From Panacibacter ginsenosidivorans (GTDB taxonomy: Bacteria; Bacteroidota; Bacteroidia; Chitinophagales; Chitinophagaceae): 64,000 nt of DNA. Shown here one piece after another: positions 41,818 through 51,218 of the stretch. The notes beneath the pieces were generated by a model. That model ran no database searches. It was not told where the DNA came from and saw nothing but the letters and a program-made list of their open reading frames with translations. The DNA lies in NCBI RefSeq assembly GCF_007971225.1, contig NZ_CP042435.1, positions 2,855,501 through 2,919,500 on the forward strand, given 5' to 3'. Position 1 is the first letter of the stretch. Each line of letters starts with the position of its first letter. The translations under genes were made by a program, and so were the position numbers.

Positions 41818-43728
41818 TTATTTTGATTTTGTATAAAAATTCAGAAACGGAATATCTACGCAAAGTGAAATGCTAAAACGAGAATAATTTTTTTCATATA
41901 AATTCTCATCCAGGTTTACCTTCCTCAACAATGGCCCGTATTGATAGCCTACGTTAAAAGACATTGGTACTTTACCAAGGCCGTAGGATAAAAATATACC
42001 CGGGGAAACAATATCTTCTAATTCAATTGTTGGAACTTTTTCTGCACTATCATTAGTGAACCTGAACGCTGTAACAGCCCCAAGATCTATAAGCGAAATA
42101 AATGCAGTAATTGATTTGCCGCCCCCCGATCCGTCTTTTCCTTTTAATATGCTCCCTTTACTTAATGAAATGCCTATGGGTGCGGTAACTCCATAACTGT
42201 TCCATTTTCCGCCTGAATCAACACCTTTTATTTTTTCGTAACCATAGTAAATACCTACATACCCGTTTAATGCTATATTCCAGTCAGTCTCGCGTTTAAC
42301 ACGTGAACTTCCCGATGGCAAAGCGGCAGCTTCTATTGCTTTTTCAACGTCATCACTATTTTCTGCTTGGGCTACAGAAGAAATAAATGAACCGTATTGT
42401 AAAAGAAATTTTTTGAATAAGCTATTAGTTTCATCTCCCGGAAACGCAAAAGAATATAACTGATAAGAGTTTATGATTGCTGCTCCATAATTTTTGCGGC
42501 TTATATCAAGTGCAATATTACCAGCAGCTTTTGCTGCCAAAAGATAATCATTAAACTTAGGCCCAAGTGTTAGAGATGATAATTCAGGTATCTGAGTTAC
42601 TTGAGTTGCGTATTGAAACAGATCAATTGTGGAAGCGTAAAAACTATAGTAATCCGTGAAAGTTAATTTATCTGCTTCTTTACCGCTTAGGTTTTGAATA
42701 CTTTTTGTGAGTATTGTTGCCTGGCTTATAAAGCCACGAATGAAATTGTTTAGTGTGACAATTTTGCTCTGTGCCGGAAGTAAAGTATTTTTCAAAAGGG
42801 TCTGCAGATCTTTATTTCCTGCAAAAGTTATTTTATTACTGCCCGCTTGCTGATAGATCAAACCGAAATATATCTGTAATGCAATTGGATCATTGAGAAG
42901 TAACTTTAAAGAATCTGCACTTAACCAATAATGATCTTTTGAAGTAGATCTTAATGAGTTGGAAAATAACTGTAATGTTTGTACTGCTGCTTTTATATTG
43001 TTGCCATCTGATGCGGCAAAGCCATCAAGAAAATCTGCATCAAAATCTGCAAGAATATTTCCGGGATGGACTTTATTAAGGAGTTCGTTTGCAACAAACA
43101 ACACACTTTGGCAAGTTGACTTTATTTCTCTGTGTTGATTGAAAAAATCAGCATGCCTTGGGTTGTCAATTATTTTTGGCAGATTGCTTACAAGTGCATT
43201 TATATCTGATTCAAACGATTCTCTTAGAACATTCATGTAGGATTCATAATTGTAGATCTGGTCGCCAATGGCGTCTAATGTTGCGCAGGTTTGCGGAAAT
43301 AAAATAAACGCATCTTCATAACCAGGTTTATGAATTATGTCTTTAAACTTTTCAAAGAATGTCACATTCAGTTCTTCTTTGGTGCGCTTTACAAGAAATT
43401 TTGCAAAACCATCTGCAATGTTGGTAACATCAAGGTTTCCAAGAGGAGAGAGAATATTGCTATTTAAAAAATTACCAAGACTGGCTTCACTTGAAGCATC
43501 AAATAAAGAATCTAAAAAAGGATTTTTAAGAAGTAGTTCAGCGATTTCATTATCATCTTTCCCAGGAAAATATTTATAAAATACCGGTAACGTAAGTGGC
43601 CCAAAATGTTTTTTTGAATCTAAGCGTTGAGAAATGGTTATAGCATCATAATAAGGATTCTGAGATCGTATTGAAGATGTGATAAAAGTCAAAATAAAAA
43701 CTAATAGCACACAAAATTTTCGTTGCAT
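41818..43728 (-). CDS. Secreted protein of unknown function, barrel-like C-terminus
   Basis: 636 aa with signal peptide (QRKFCVLLVFILTFITSSIR, cleavage probably before QNPYY). Residues 30-450 are mainly helical, without a motif I recognise. From about 480 to the end there are amphipathic strands (NIALNGYVGIYYGYEK, SYGVTAPIGISLSKG, PSIFLSYGLGK-like GIFLSYGLGKVPMSFNVGYQ, RFSISLCVDIPFLNFYT), suggesting an outer-membrane beta-barrel or barrel-like domain. It starts 11 bp after the subtilase stop codon and is the last gene of the four-gene cassette. No function is assigned. Confidence 0.75.
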   Translation of the reverse strand: MQRKFCVLLVFILTFITSSIRSQNPYYDAITISQRLDSKKHFGPLTLPVFYKYFPGKDDNEIAELLLKNPFLDSLFDASSEASLGNFLNSNILSPLGNLDVTNIADGFAKFLVKRTKEELNVTFFEKFKDIIHKPGYEDAFILFPQTCATLDAIGDQIYNYESYMNVLRESFESDINALVSNLPKIIDNPRHADFFNQHREIKSTCQSVLFVANELLNKVHPGNILADFDADFLDGFAASDGNNIKAAVQTLQLFSNSLRSTSKDHYWLSADSLKLLLNDPIALQIYFGLIYQQAGSNKITFAGNKDLQTLLKNTLLPAQSKIVTLNNFIRGFISQATILTKSIQNLSGKEADKLTFTDYYSFYASTIDLFQYATQVTQIPELSSLTLGPKFNDYLLAAKAAGNIALDISRKNYGAAIINSYQLYSFAFPGDETNSLFKKFLLQYGSFISSVAQAENSDDVEKAIEAAALPSGSSRVKRETDWNIALNGYVGIYYGYEKIKGVDSGGKWNSYGVTAPIGISLSKGSILKGKDGSGGGKSITAFISLIDLGAVTAFRFTNDSAEKVPTIELEDIVSPGIFLSYGLGKVPMSFNVGYQYGPLLRKVNLDENLYEKNYSRFSISLCVDIPFLNFYTKSK

Positions 43729-43739
43729 AAAAAATATTT

Positions 43740-44894
43740 TTAAATGGAATTACACAATACAAGAGGTTCAAGAAAATGATAATTAAAGCCGTTTGTAGTT
43801 TTAGTATTTGAACTAGCTAAGAGATTTAAAATTTTAGATTGAATATTTTGCTCACCTTTCTTTTTCAATTTTGAAACAAGCAAAGCAATTATACCAGCAC
43901 ATGCAGCAGTAGATTGACTTGTGCCCGTTTCTAAATGTGTTTCTCCATTGATCCAGTACGATGCTATATTTGTTCCTGCACAGGCTATCGTCAGATCCTG
44001 GAATTCATAAGAAAAGCTTTGAAAATCATTATTAAAATCTGTTGAACCGACAGATATCACTCCCTTGAATTTTGCAGGGAATGTTCCTCCATAAGGTAAA
44101 CTCTGAGGACTGCGATTACCAATTGAACAAACAATTATTTTTCCTTTATTTAAAATTTCACTGATTGTTGGTTGCATGTCTGGCATATTCAATAAACTGC
44201 CTGCACTCATAGAGATAATATCAACATCCTGTGGGCTATCAGCATCTAAACCTCCTGCCCATCTTAATCCTTTAAGCATGTTAGCAACCGAAGGACTATT
44301 ATTTGCATCGGAAATCTTGCCAATATAAAGCTTACATCGTTTCGCAATTCCAACAGCATGATCATTATTCCTGGAAGCGACAATACCAGCGCAATGAGAC
44401 CCATGTCCTTTATCATCATTTAACGAAGTGCTACCGTTGACAAAATTTCTTACTCGGGGTGAATTATTGATATCATCTCCAATTTTTAACCCAATAGCAT
44501 TTACAAGATCGGGACAATTAAAAGCAATACCACTGTCCAATACTGCAACTACAGCTCTGTCACCCATTTCACCATCCTGCCATATTTGATCAATTTTTAA
44601 ATTGCCTAATAAAGGATTGTCAATTCTTACAGCAACTTCCGTATCTCTTTTTACCGATGTCTGCGGAATAAAGTTTTCAGCAGAACCGGGCAATTTCAAC
44701 CCACCACCCCAATAAAAATGTCCGTCTCTATCTACATACCATTTGCCTAAATCAGGATTAGGGACAGTTGTTACTTCCTCTCCCTCAAAAGTGAAATTCT
44801 CATTTACAACACCAATTATATTTTTTGGATCTGGAAGAAACGATGGAATAACTTTTCGCTTAAATAGCTTCTTTGCTTTAACTGTTAGCTGCAT
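43740..44894 (-). CDS. Subtilisin-like serine protease (S8) with N-terminal shared module
   Basis: 384 aa. The catalytic triad is visible: Asp in VVAVLDSGIAFNCPD, His in DDKGHGSHCAGIVASR, Ser in ETGTSQSTAACAGIIALL; the oxyanion Asn is in IVCSIGNRSP. The first 75 residues are not a protease propeptide. They contain FKRKVIPSFLPDPKNIIGVV, then NPDLGKWYVDRDGHFYWGGG, nearly repeated at the N-terminus of the lysozyme-like gene 45083-46000 and similar in style to SH3-like wall-binding domains. There is no signal peptide. Inference: the module targets both enzymes to one place or secretion route. Confidence 0.88.
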   Translation of the reverse strand: MQLTVKAKKLFKRKVIPSFLPDPKNIIGVVNENFTFEGEEVTTVPNPDLGKWYVDRDGHFYWGGGLKLPGSAENFIPQTSVKRDTEVAVRIDNPLLGNLKIDQIWQDGEMGDRAVVAVLDSGIAFNCPDLVNAIGLKIGDDINNSPRVRNFVNGSTSLNDDKGHGSHCAGIVASRNNDHAVGIAKRCKLYIGKISDANNSPSVANMLKGLRWAGGLDADSPQDVDIISMSAGSLLNMPDMQPTISEILNKGKIIVCSIGNRSPQSLPYGGTFPAKFKGVISVGSTDFNNDFQSFSYEFQDLTIACAGTNIASYWINGETHLETGTSQSTAACAGIIALLVSKLKKKGEQNIQSKILNLLASSNTKTTNGFNYHFLEPLVLCNSI

Positions 44895-44940
44895 ATGTTA
44901 GTTCATAGTTTGGTTTATAAAACCTGTTGATAAAAGAATA

Positions 44941-45062
44941 AGGCGTACAAGAGTGCGACGCAACAAAGCTTTATAGCATTGGAAATGCCGGGTTCATTTT
45001 TTATACCAGCTATATGTTTTCGTGGCATCTTCGTTGCGTCGCAATCACTTCATCTTTTATAT
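44941..45062. repeat. Two dispersed repeat arms in diverging order
   Basis: First arm: GGCGTACAAGAGTGCGACGC then AACAAAGCTTTATAGC. Second arm: GTGGCATCTTCGTTGCGTCG then CAATCACTTCATC. Here the CTTGTAC-type ends point away from each other, unlike the other pairs. It lies in the 188-bp gap between the protease and lysozyme-like genes. Confidence 0.82.
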
Positions 45063-45082
45063 ATAATGGCATCAAAAGAAGT

Positions 45083-46000
45083 TTATGAAACTGCCTTGAT
45101 CCATGTATAAAACTGCGATACATTTTCTGCATAATGTTCAGCTCTTTCACCACTGCCATTGTAGGCTTTTACAGTTTCAAACATGTTTCCGTGTTTAGCT
45201 GCAAACTTGGTTTTTAATTCTTTCAATGCTTTTGCAATACACTCATCAATAGAAGCCCAACCTTTATCTGTAAAGAATTTTTTATCTTCTTTTATAAACT
45301 GCAGGTCGTATTGAAATATGCCATAACCTTTATATAAAAAATCTGCTTTACCCCAACCATTTGGTGAACCGGGTTGTGGCATGGCACGCATTTTATTTCC
45401 TTCATCTACTAACATTTGGGTAATCTCCTGACCAAATTCATCAAGGAGTGCTTTTTTATTTCTTGGAAATGCAGAGCGGTGTGTGTCAGGAAAATCACCA
45501 CTTGCATCAAATACACATCTTTCTAAAATAGTAGTGGCAGAGAATTTTTCATTGTCTATCCACAACAACCATTTATAAGCAGTTTCCTGGCATGCAATCG
45601 CATAGATTAATTCTTTATCGAAAGGTGTATCTTTTACTGCATTTTTTATTCTTTCTTCAAAATTTTGCTTTAACCAGCCTGCGGCTTTTAAACATTGATT
45701 TCGGCTTAAAGGCAGGTCATGTGGAACATTCACAGGAGGCGCGAGTATAGATGAAGTACGGATTCCTGTAGCAGCAGGCAAGGAAGCAATAGAGAGACCC
45801 CCGGCCCAATAGAAAAATCCATCGGCATCTTTAAACCATGAACCAAGAGAAGGATTTGGCAGCAATCCGCTTGAAACTTCTTCACCGACAAAACTGAAAT
45901 TTTTAAACACAACTCCTGCTACATTGCTAGCATCAGGCAAACTCGCAGGAATTACTTTTCTTTTGTTCAGCTTGGGAACAGTAACTATCAAATTTGTCAT
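45083..46000 (-). CDS. Lysozyme/transglycosylase-fold protein with N-terminal shared module
   Basis: 305 aa, no signal peptide. N-terminal module (1-75): LNKRKVIPASLPDASNVAGV, FSFVGEEV and NPSLGSWFKDADGFFYWAGG, matching the module of the neighbouring subtilase. A 20-residue linker follows. Residues about 125-300 look like a lytic transglycosylase fold: AIACQETAYKW holds the candidate catalytic Glu, GYGIFQYDLQF is like the GxGLxQ motif, and VKAYNGSGERAEHYAENV like the AYNxG block. It would cut peptidoglycan glycan strands. It begins 2 bp after the membrane-protein gene's stop. The fold assignment is probable. Confidence 0.72.
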   Translation of the reverse strand: MTNLIVTVPKLNKRKVIPASLPDASNVAGVVFKNFSFVGEEVSSGLLPNPSLGSWFKDADGFFYWAGGLSIASLPAATGIRTSSILAPPVNVPHDLPLSRNQCLKAAGWLKQNFEERIKNAVKDTPFDKELIYAIACQETAYKWLLWIDNEKFSATTILERCVFDASGDFPDTHRSAFPRNKKALLDEFGQEITQMLVDEGNKMRAMPQPGSPNGWGKADFLYKGYGIFQYDLQFIKEDKKFFTDKGWASIDECIAKALKELKTKFAAKHGNMFETVKAYNGSGERAEHYAENVSQFYTWIKAVS

Positions 46001-46002
46001 AA

Positions 46003-47253
46003 CTAACCTACAGCCTCCTCACCTGGATTTGAGTTTACTGTTACAACTACCGGCTGTAGGGCAGCAGGTTTATTAATGTCGATTACTGTATCGTTCGAAT
46101 CTATTTTTGTTCCTGAGCCTCTTAATTTCATAAGCTTATTTAGCATATCAAACCAGAATGGTGCACCAAGAGAAATGGCAAGCGCAGTAAGAAGCCATCC
46201 AATAAAATTCCTGAACGATGCATCAGGATATAAAAAGAATAAAATATGAGATAACGCATAATGATCGCAGTTGTAACCTAAACCTAAAAGTGTGTTTGTA
46301 TTTTTTATGTCCCCATTTACAAGAGCATTGGCTGAGTCCATTAAATCTTTGCTTCTTTTAGCAAGACTATCATAATTCCGTTGTGTAGATTGAAATACAG
46401 GAGTAGAATCAAGTTTTTTATCATGCATTTGTTGAAGTTGTAAACCCAGCTGCTGATTTTCTTTTAAAAAATTACTGGCATTTTGCACCATCTGGTCTCT
46501 CAGTTTTGGGTCTCTGGAAAGTTTTTTTGCTATGTCAACACTGTCAACATTAAACGCAACTGCAACTAAAAAACCAATAATAAAAAGAATGTATTTAGTA
46601 TAACGTTTATACCAACCTGTTGCCCGTTCCATAGTATCATCAAACCAGTTCTCAAGTTTTGCTCTGAATTTTTCAAGATCACCTTCAGCTTCCATCCAAA
46701 GAGATCTGAGGAATAATGCAGTGTCTTTATTAATAAATTCTATACCATCATGTTTTTCCAGTTTAGTAATTGCCTGAATGGCAGGATGGTTTTTATCCTT
46801 TTGGCTTACAGATAAAGTATTGATCGTTCCGCTTAGTATGGAATTTTTTATATTCAGCACATTCATCTGATCGTTTCCATCAATGCCATGCAAGAGATCA
46901 AGTATTACTTTAGAGAAATTAGAAGAAGATATATAAGCGGGCTTACTGAAGAAATTATCTTCCCCTAGATATTTTATAAGTGGATGCGCATAAAACCATG
47001 AAGCAATCTTTTTGGTTTTTAAACGATTGGGTTTGAACAATAAATGGTAAAAGCCATCAAGCCTGTCTCCCAAGGTAGTTTTATTGGTTGTGTTACCATC
47101 TTCAAGCATTCTTATAATTGCTTTCTCCAAAACTTTCGACCTGAATGCGAGCTTCGTTGCAATTAATTCCTGTAAAATAGTAGCAAGTAAGGAATATAAA
47201 AGATAAATGAACACCAATCCTATGATGACATCAAGTATTACTGAGCCGGTCAT
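46003..47253 (-). CDS. Three-helix membrane protein of unknown function, first gene of the cassette
   Basis: 416 aa. Helices at about 5-27 (VILDVIIGLVFIYLLYSLLA), 218-238 (YILFIIGFLVAVAFNVDSVD) and 345-365 (GWLLTALAISLGAPFWFDML). The cytoplasmic or periplasmic middle contains WFDDTMERATGWYKRYTKYI, and a soluble part after the second helix is helical with a likely coiled coil (about 255-320). It recalls a widespread unnamed membrane family, but no function is known to me. It is followed after 2 bp by the lysozyme-like gene, so they are coupled. It may anchor or export the two module-tagged enzymes. Confidence 0.8.
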   Translation of the reverse strand: MTGSVILDVIIGLVFIYLLYSLLATILQELIATKLAFRSKVLEKAIIRMLEDGNTTNKTTLGDRLDGFYHLLFKPNRLKTKKIASWFYAHPLIKYLGEDNFFSKPAYISSSNFSKVILDLLHGIDGNDQMNVLNIKNSILSGTINTLSVSQKDKNHPAIQAITKLEKHDGIEFINKDTALFLRSLWMEAEGDLEKFRAKLENWFDDTMERATGWYKRYTKYILFIIGFLVAVAFNVDSVDIAKKLSRDPKLRDQMVQNASNFLKENQQLGLQLQQMHDKKLDSTPVFQSTQRNYDSLAKRSKDLMDSANALVNGDIKNTNTLLGLGYNCDHYALSHILFFLYPDASFRNFIGWLLTALAISLGAPFWFDMLNKLMKLRGSGTKIDSNDTVIDINKPAALQPVVVTVNSNPGEEAVG

Positions 47254-47570
47254 GATCTTTTATTTTTTTGCCTACTCTTAAATCCCCTTTTCGGCTTCCG
47301 GGTATATTTATTCATGTAAACAGTCAAGCACTAAACTACATGCATCAAATTCATGTGTCAATAGTTAAATCACTTATTCAATTACCGTCTTTTAACGGTA
47401 TGAGATTACTTGCTCTAAAATTTGAAGAGTTAAGTGCTGATAAATAGAGAAGACATTTCATTACACGGTGCCGGTTGCTACAGAGAGTTAAATTAAACAG
47501 AGTTTTTCATAATTGCAAACTCTTTATACATAGTGCAGTGAATTAATATTTTTGAACCCATCTGCATTAT
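47254..47570. other. Region upstream of the cassette
   Basis: About 315 bp without a gene or recognised repeat. It must carry the promoter of the 46003-47253 gene; no TAnnTTTG with good spacing was found. Confidence 0.5.
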
Positions 47571-47720
47571 TGCTATCATGCTTTTCTTGCGTCGCACTCT
47601 TGTACTGCGGAATGGATTTCTGCAGTCAGTTTTCAGTTTATATGTTTGACTTAATAAATACCGATAGCAGACACCCGTTCCAAACGCATAAGTGAGTGAC
47701 ACAACCGGCGATGCCATAAG
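47571..47720. repeat. Paired dispersed repeat (both arms)
   Basis: Left arm: CTTTTCTTGCGTCGCACTCT then TGTACTGCGG. Right arm: ACGCATAAGTGAGTGACACA then ACCGGCGATGCCATAAG. The loop is about 90 bp. The right arm contains ATG GCA TCG CC in the reverse direction. Confidence 0.88.
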
Positions 47721-47743
47721 TACAACAGTTCATTACCTACAAA

Positions 47744-47770
47744 TAAAAACCCGTCATAACTGACGGGTCT
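47744..47770 (-). terminator. yidC terminator
   Basis: Minus strand ACCCGTCAGTTATGACGGGT (8-bp stem, short loop) followed by TTTTATTT, 23 bp after the yidC stop. Confidence 0.85.
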
Positions 47771-47792
47771 TATAAAGATTTAAAATTTGAAA

Positions 47793-49637
47793 TTATTTCT
47801 TTCCCTGGTTTTTATTTTTCATATCCTGCAGTTTCTTTTGGCTTTCCTGCATTTGCTCAAAACGTTCCTGGAACTTGCTTTTTGTTTTAGGTGTTTTGCG
47901 TTTTTCCTGCATTTGTGTAAGTATTTTATCGTGGTCTATAATGTAGTTCTGTATCACGAATTGTATACCTAATGTGATAAGATTTGAAACGGTATAATAC
48001 CATGTCAGCGCGGATGGCAGTCTGTTAAACACAAACAACAAAATGAAAGGGAATATATATGGCATGTACTTCATAGCAGGATTGTCCTGTTGTGGAGTCA
48101 TGGCCATATTATATATAGAAATAAGGAAACTGGTTGCAACAGCAGTAAGTGTAAAGAGGCTGATATGATTAAAGGTATCTCCTGAGAAAGGTAACTTAAC
48201 CATTACATCATAAGCAGAAATATCTTTTATCCATAAAAATCCCTGGCCGCGCAGATCAATATTACTGCTGAAGAAACTATACAATGAAAAGAAAATAGGT
48301 ATCTGCAGCAGTGCCGGCATACAACCGCCTAATGGGTTTACACCTGCTTCGCGAAACAGTTTCATCTGCTCCATACCAAAGGTCTGCTGATCGGGGAATT
48401 TCTTCTTTAATGCATCGATCTCCGGACGAAGTACCCTCATTTTTGCACCGCTTAAATAACTGCGGTAAGTTAATGGCGATGTAACCAACCTGATAAATAA
48501 AGTAAGCAACGCAATTACCCATCCATAGTGGCCAATAAGGTTGGCAAAGAAATTAAACACCGGCATAATGATCCACCTGTTAATATACTTAACAAAGGAG
48601 AAAATGCCACTGCCCAGGTTTACAATATTTTCCATGCCATTGCCATACTGCTGCAATGTTTTGTATTCATTGGGTCCATAATATAATTGCAGCGGAATTG
48701 TTGCTGTAGAAGCCGCAGGTACCTGAATCTTAACAGCTGCGGTGGAATTGTATAATTCTCTGAGCGTATCAGGTTGTATTACCATTTGTGCTGTACCTGA
48801 AGCAAATTTATTTTTTGAAACGATGGTAGTATTAAAGAATTGTTGCTTAAAGCCAAACCATTCAACAGGTTTATCGAATGTATTGTTTGCACCACTTGCT
48901 GCAGTGGTGTAATCATAGCCGTCTTCATCATAAAAACTAATGTTAGACTGCTGTACTTCATAAGCATGAGAAACCTGCTGTTGATGCACTTGTACGTTCC
49001 AGTGCAGGTTCAATGAATTTTGTGTAAGCAATTTATCGGCGCCATTCAGTATAATATTCCAGTCTATCATATAGTTATTGCGCTTAACTATATATTGATG
49101 CGTTATACTTTTTCCTGCAGAATCACCCAATGTATAAACAATGGTTTGAGAACCGTCTGCATTTTTAGTTACCTGTGCATTGGTAAAGAAAAGAGAAGAT
49201 GTTTCTTCACTTTGGTTGCCAGCAGTATTAATACTGTAGCCCAGCTTATCATCCTTCCCGCCTGCCAGTATTACTTTATGTGTGCTATCCAGTGAATTAT
49301 ATTTCTTAAGCTCTACGCTTTTCAGGCTGCCTCCTTTGTTGGTAAAAACCACTTTCATCAATTCGTTTTCTACCGTGGTCAACTGCTCTGCGCCAATTGC
49401 CGCTCCCTGGAAATTACCTGCTGCACTTAATTTGGAAACAGAATCCCTGTTCAGTGAATCTTTATAGGCGGCTGCTTTTTGTTCGGGAGTTATTTTAGCA
49501 GCTTCAGCTTTGGCCGTACTATCTGCTATTCGCTGCTTGTCTGCAGAAAGCGCGGACTGCTGTTTGTTTGTGTACCAGAAAAACATAAAAAACAGTCCCG
49601 CCAGCAGTATCATACCGATAACGGTATTTCTATCCAT
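47793..49637 (-). CDS. yidC: Membrane protein insertase YidC
   Basis: 614 aa from the ATG at 49637 (MDRNTVIGMILLAGLFFMFF), the standard Bacteroidota start; ATGs at 49643 and 49652 are less typical. It has an N-terminal helix, a large periplasmic domain (about 60-350), and the C-terminal insertase core with LIRLVTSPLTYRSYLSGAKM and MPALLQIPIFFSLYSFFSSN. The last 45 residues are Lys/Gln-rich and may contact the ribosome. It inserts inner-membrane proteins alone or with SecYEG. It is monocistronic, with a terminator downstream. Confident. Confidence 0.95.
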   Translation of the reverse strand: MDRNTVIGMILLAGLFFMFFWYTNKQQSALSADKQRIADSTAKAEAAKITPEQKAAAYKDSLNRDSVSKLSAAGNFQGAAIGAEQLTTVENELMKVVFTNKGGSLKSVELKKYNSLDSTHKVILAGGKDDKLGYSINTAGNQSEETSSLFFTNAQVTKNADGSQTIVYTLGDSAGKSITHQYIVKRNNYMIDWNIILNGADKLLTQNSLNLHWNVQVHQQQVSHAYEVQQSNISFYDEDGYDYTTAASGANNTFDKPVEWFGFKQQFFNTTIVSKNKFASGTAQMVIQPDTLRELYNSTAAVKIQVPAASTATIPLQLYYGPNEYKTLQQYGNGMENIVNLGSGIFSFVKYINRWIIMPVFNFFANLIGHYGWVIALLTLFIRLVTSPLTYRSYLSGAKMRVLRPEIDALKKKFPDQQTFGMEQMKLFREAGVNPLGGCMPALLQIPIFFSLYSFFSSNIDLRGQGFLWIKDISAYDVMVKLPFSGDTFNHISLFTLTAVATSFLISIYNMAMTPQQDNPAMKYMPYIFPFILLFVFNRLPSALTWYYTVSNLITLGIQFVIQNYIIDHDKILTQMQEKRKTPKTKSKFQERFEQMQESQKKLQDMKNKNQGKK

Positions 49638-49663
49638 ATTCATATATCTCAAAAATTGAGCGG

Positions 49664-49671
49664 CAAAGGTA
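49664..49671 (-). promoter_or_regulatory. yidC -7 promoter element
   Basis: TACCTTTG on the minus strand, followed by CCGC, about 27 bp before the yidC start. Confidence 0.55.
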
Positions 49672-49745
49672 GGGATTGGAACGGGATTGCCGGTTTTGCT
49701 TTTATGATTTGTAATTTTTTAATATGAGTGGTATAGTACCGGCTT

Positions 49746-49802
49746 CAGCTTTTCATAGCATCACCTGTTGCGTCGCAATCCTTTCATCTTTCAGAACCTT
49801 GT
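49746..49802 (-). repeat. Dispersed repeat arm (GCGTCGC dyad)
   Basis: AGCTTTTCATAGCATCACCT then GTTGCGTCGCAATCCTTTCA. The edge TACCGGCTTCAGC matches the edges of other copies. Confidence 0.8.
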
Positions 49803-50018
49803 TCTACTTTTTCCTGGCTATAAGCATTATGGAAACAGAATTTATCCAGGGCCAAACATCTACTTTGCATCTCTCTGTCTTTGCGGTTAATAATCCTCGT
49901 TAAAATAAACCAAAATCAATCAGACCATAAAATTACTGGTACCTTTATTACGTTCTCTGCCATGTTGTTCCTTCCTTAACCACTCGTATCAAATTTATTT
50001 ACCCAACAAAACCTTGCT

Positions 50019-51218
50019 ATGCAGGAAAGTATACAGTCGCTCTCCCAAAGGGCGGAATATGAACCCTCGTTATTTACCAGGTTTCTATGGTGGCTAAGCA
50101 CCGCGGAAAAAGAATTAGTTATTGATTGCAAAGTTGACCGCAACCGGTATGCCATAACAGGTATGACCGTTCTGGGGACATGGCTCTTTGCTACACTGGC
50201 CTGGACTTATTTTTTTTCCACTATTGTAACAGATTTCTGGATAGCATCCTTGCTCGGTATTTTTATGGGAGGCATTATCCTTGGTATTGACCGCGCATTA
50301 ATTAAAGGTATCACAGCCTCAAACAAAAACAAGATTACACCGCTTTTATTTCGTGCTATACTTGCCATAACCATCGGCACATTTATGGCGCAACCTGCTT
50401 TGTTATATCTATTCGACAAGGAAGTGCATCTGCAAATATCTCTGGACAACGAAGGCAAGAAAAGATTAAAGCTGCAACAGCTGGATAGCTTATATGCTGC
50501 GCAGAAAACAGAACTTATAAATGAAAAGAATGCGCTACAGTTACAACTCAATAATAAATACAATGAAGTAAGCAACGCAAGAGAAGCATTCATTGCAGAA
50601 ACAGATGGAACAGGAGGTAGCGGCAAAATAGGTCTCCGCGATATTGCCAAAGCCAAACAAAATGAGTATAGCAAACTGGATAATGATTACACGCAGTTAA
50701 ATGGTGCATTGCAACCCCGCTTGCATGCAATTGACAGTACACTTGCTACAATCGAAACAGCAAAGCAGGCAGAACAAAAAAAATTCGAAGCATTACTGAA
50801 TGATGGCTTCCTGGTACGCATAGAAGCCCTACAACACTTAGTAGAAAACAACAGCGCTATGGCATTCCGTTATTATCTGCTGGTAATTTTACTGGTACTG
50901 ATAGAACTGATGCCCGTAATTGCAAAAACAATTTTACCTGTTGGTGCATATGACGAAAAAGTAAGATTGCAGGAAGAAATGGAAAGAGAAATTGCCGCAC
51001 GCAACACCAGAAAAGAAACTGATCTTAAAGAATTGTATAACCAGCTTGCCTTTGAACAGGACAGTGAATTTATAAAAGATTTCTTTGAACAGGCCAAACA
51101 ACAACGAAAAGAAAAAATGCTGGAAAAGCTTGGTCGCTGGAAAAAAAGCGAAGGCAGATCATTCGATTCCGTTTGGACAAATTTGAAAAAAGATTTTTTA
51201 ACCAAGCAGGAAAACTAA
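50019..51218 (+). CDS. DUF4407 membrane protein
   Basis: 399 aa. Two helices near 47-68 and 72-95, one near 108-130, and one near 285-305 (YYLLVILLVLIELMPVIAKT). FMGGIILGIDRALIKGITAS is the DUF4407 block. Between the third and fourth helix (about 140-270) there is a long coiled coil rich in Gln, Asn and Lys, and the last 90 residues are a charged cytoplasmic helix. The function of the family is not established. The stop codon overlaps that of the convergent hflX by 4 bp. Confidence 0.85.
   Translation: MQESIQSLSQRAEYEPSLFTRFLWWLSTAEKELVIDCKVDRNRYAITGMTVLGTWLFATLAWTYFFSTIVTDFWIASLLGIFMGGIILGIDRALIKGITASNKNKITPLLFRAILAITIGTFMAQPALLYLFDKEVHLQISLDNEGKKRLKLQQLDSLYAAQKTELINEKNALQLQLNNKYNEVSNAREAFIAETDGTGGSGKIGLRDIAKAKQNEYSKLDNDYTQLNGALQPRLHAIDSTLATIETAKQAEQKKFEALLNDGFLVRIEALQHLVENNSAMAFRYYLLVILLVLIELMPVIAKTILPVGAYDEKVRLQEEMEREIAARNTRKETDLKELYNQLAFEQDSEFIKDFFEQAKQQRKEKMLEKLGRWKKSEGRSFDSVWTNLKKDFLTKQEN

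Larger units (their letters stand above)
49638..50018. other. Divergent region between yidC and the DUF4407 gene
   Basis: 381 bp without a gene. It contains a yidC -7 element (49664-49671) and one repeat arm (49746-49802). Nothing else is recognised. Confidence 0.6.

Noticed and set aside
50207-50674. A 155-codon open frame antisense to the DUF4407 gene
   Set aside because: Low-complexity translation rich in Ser and Leu, opposite a real gene.
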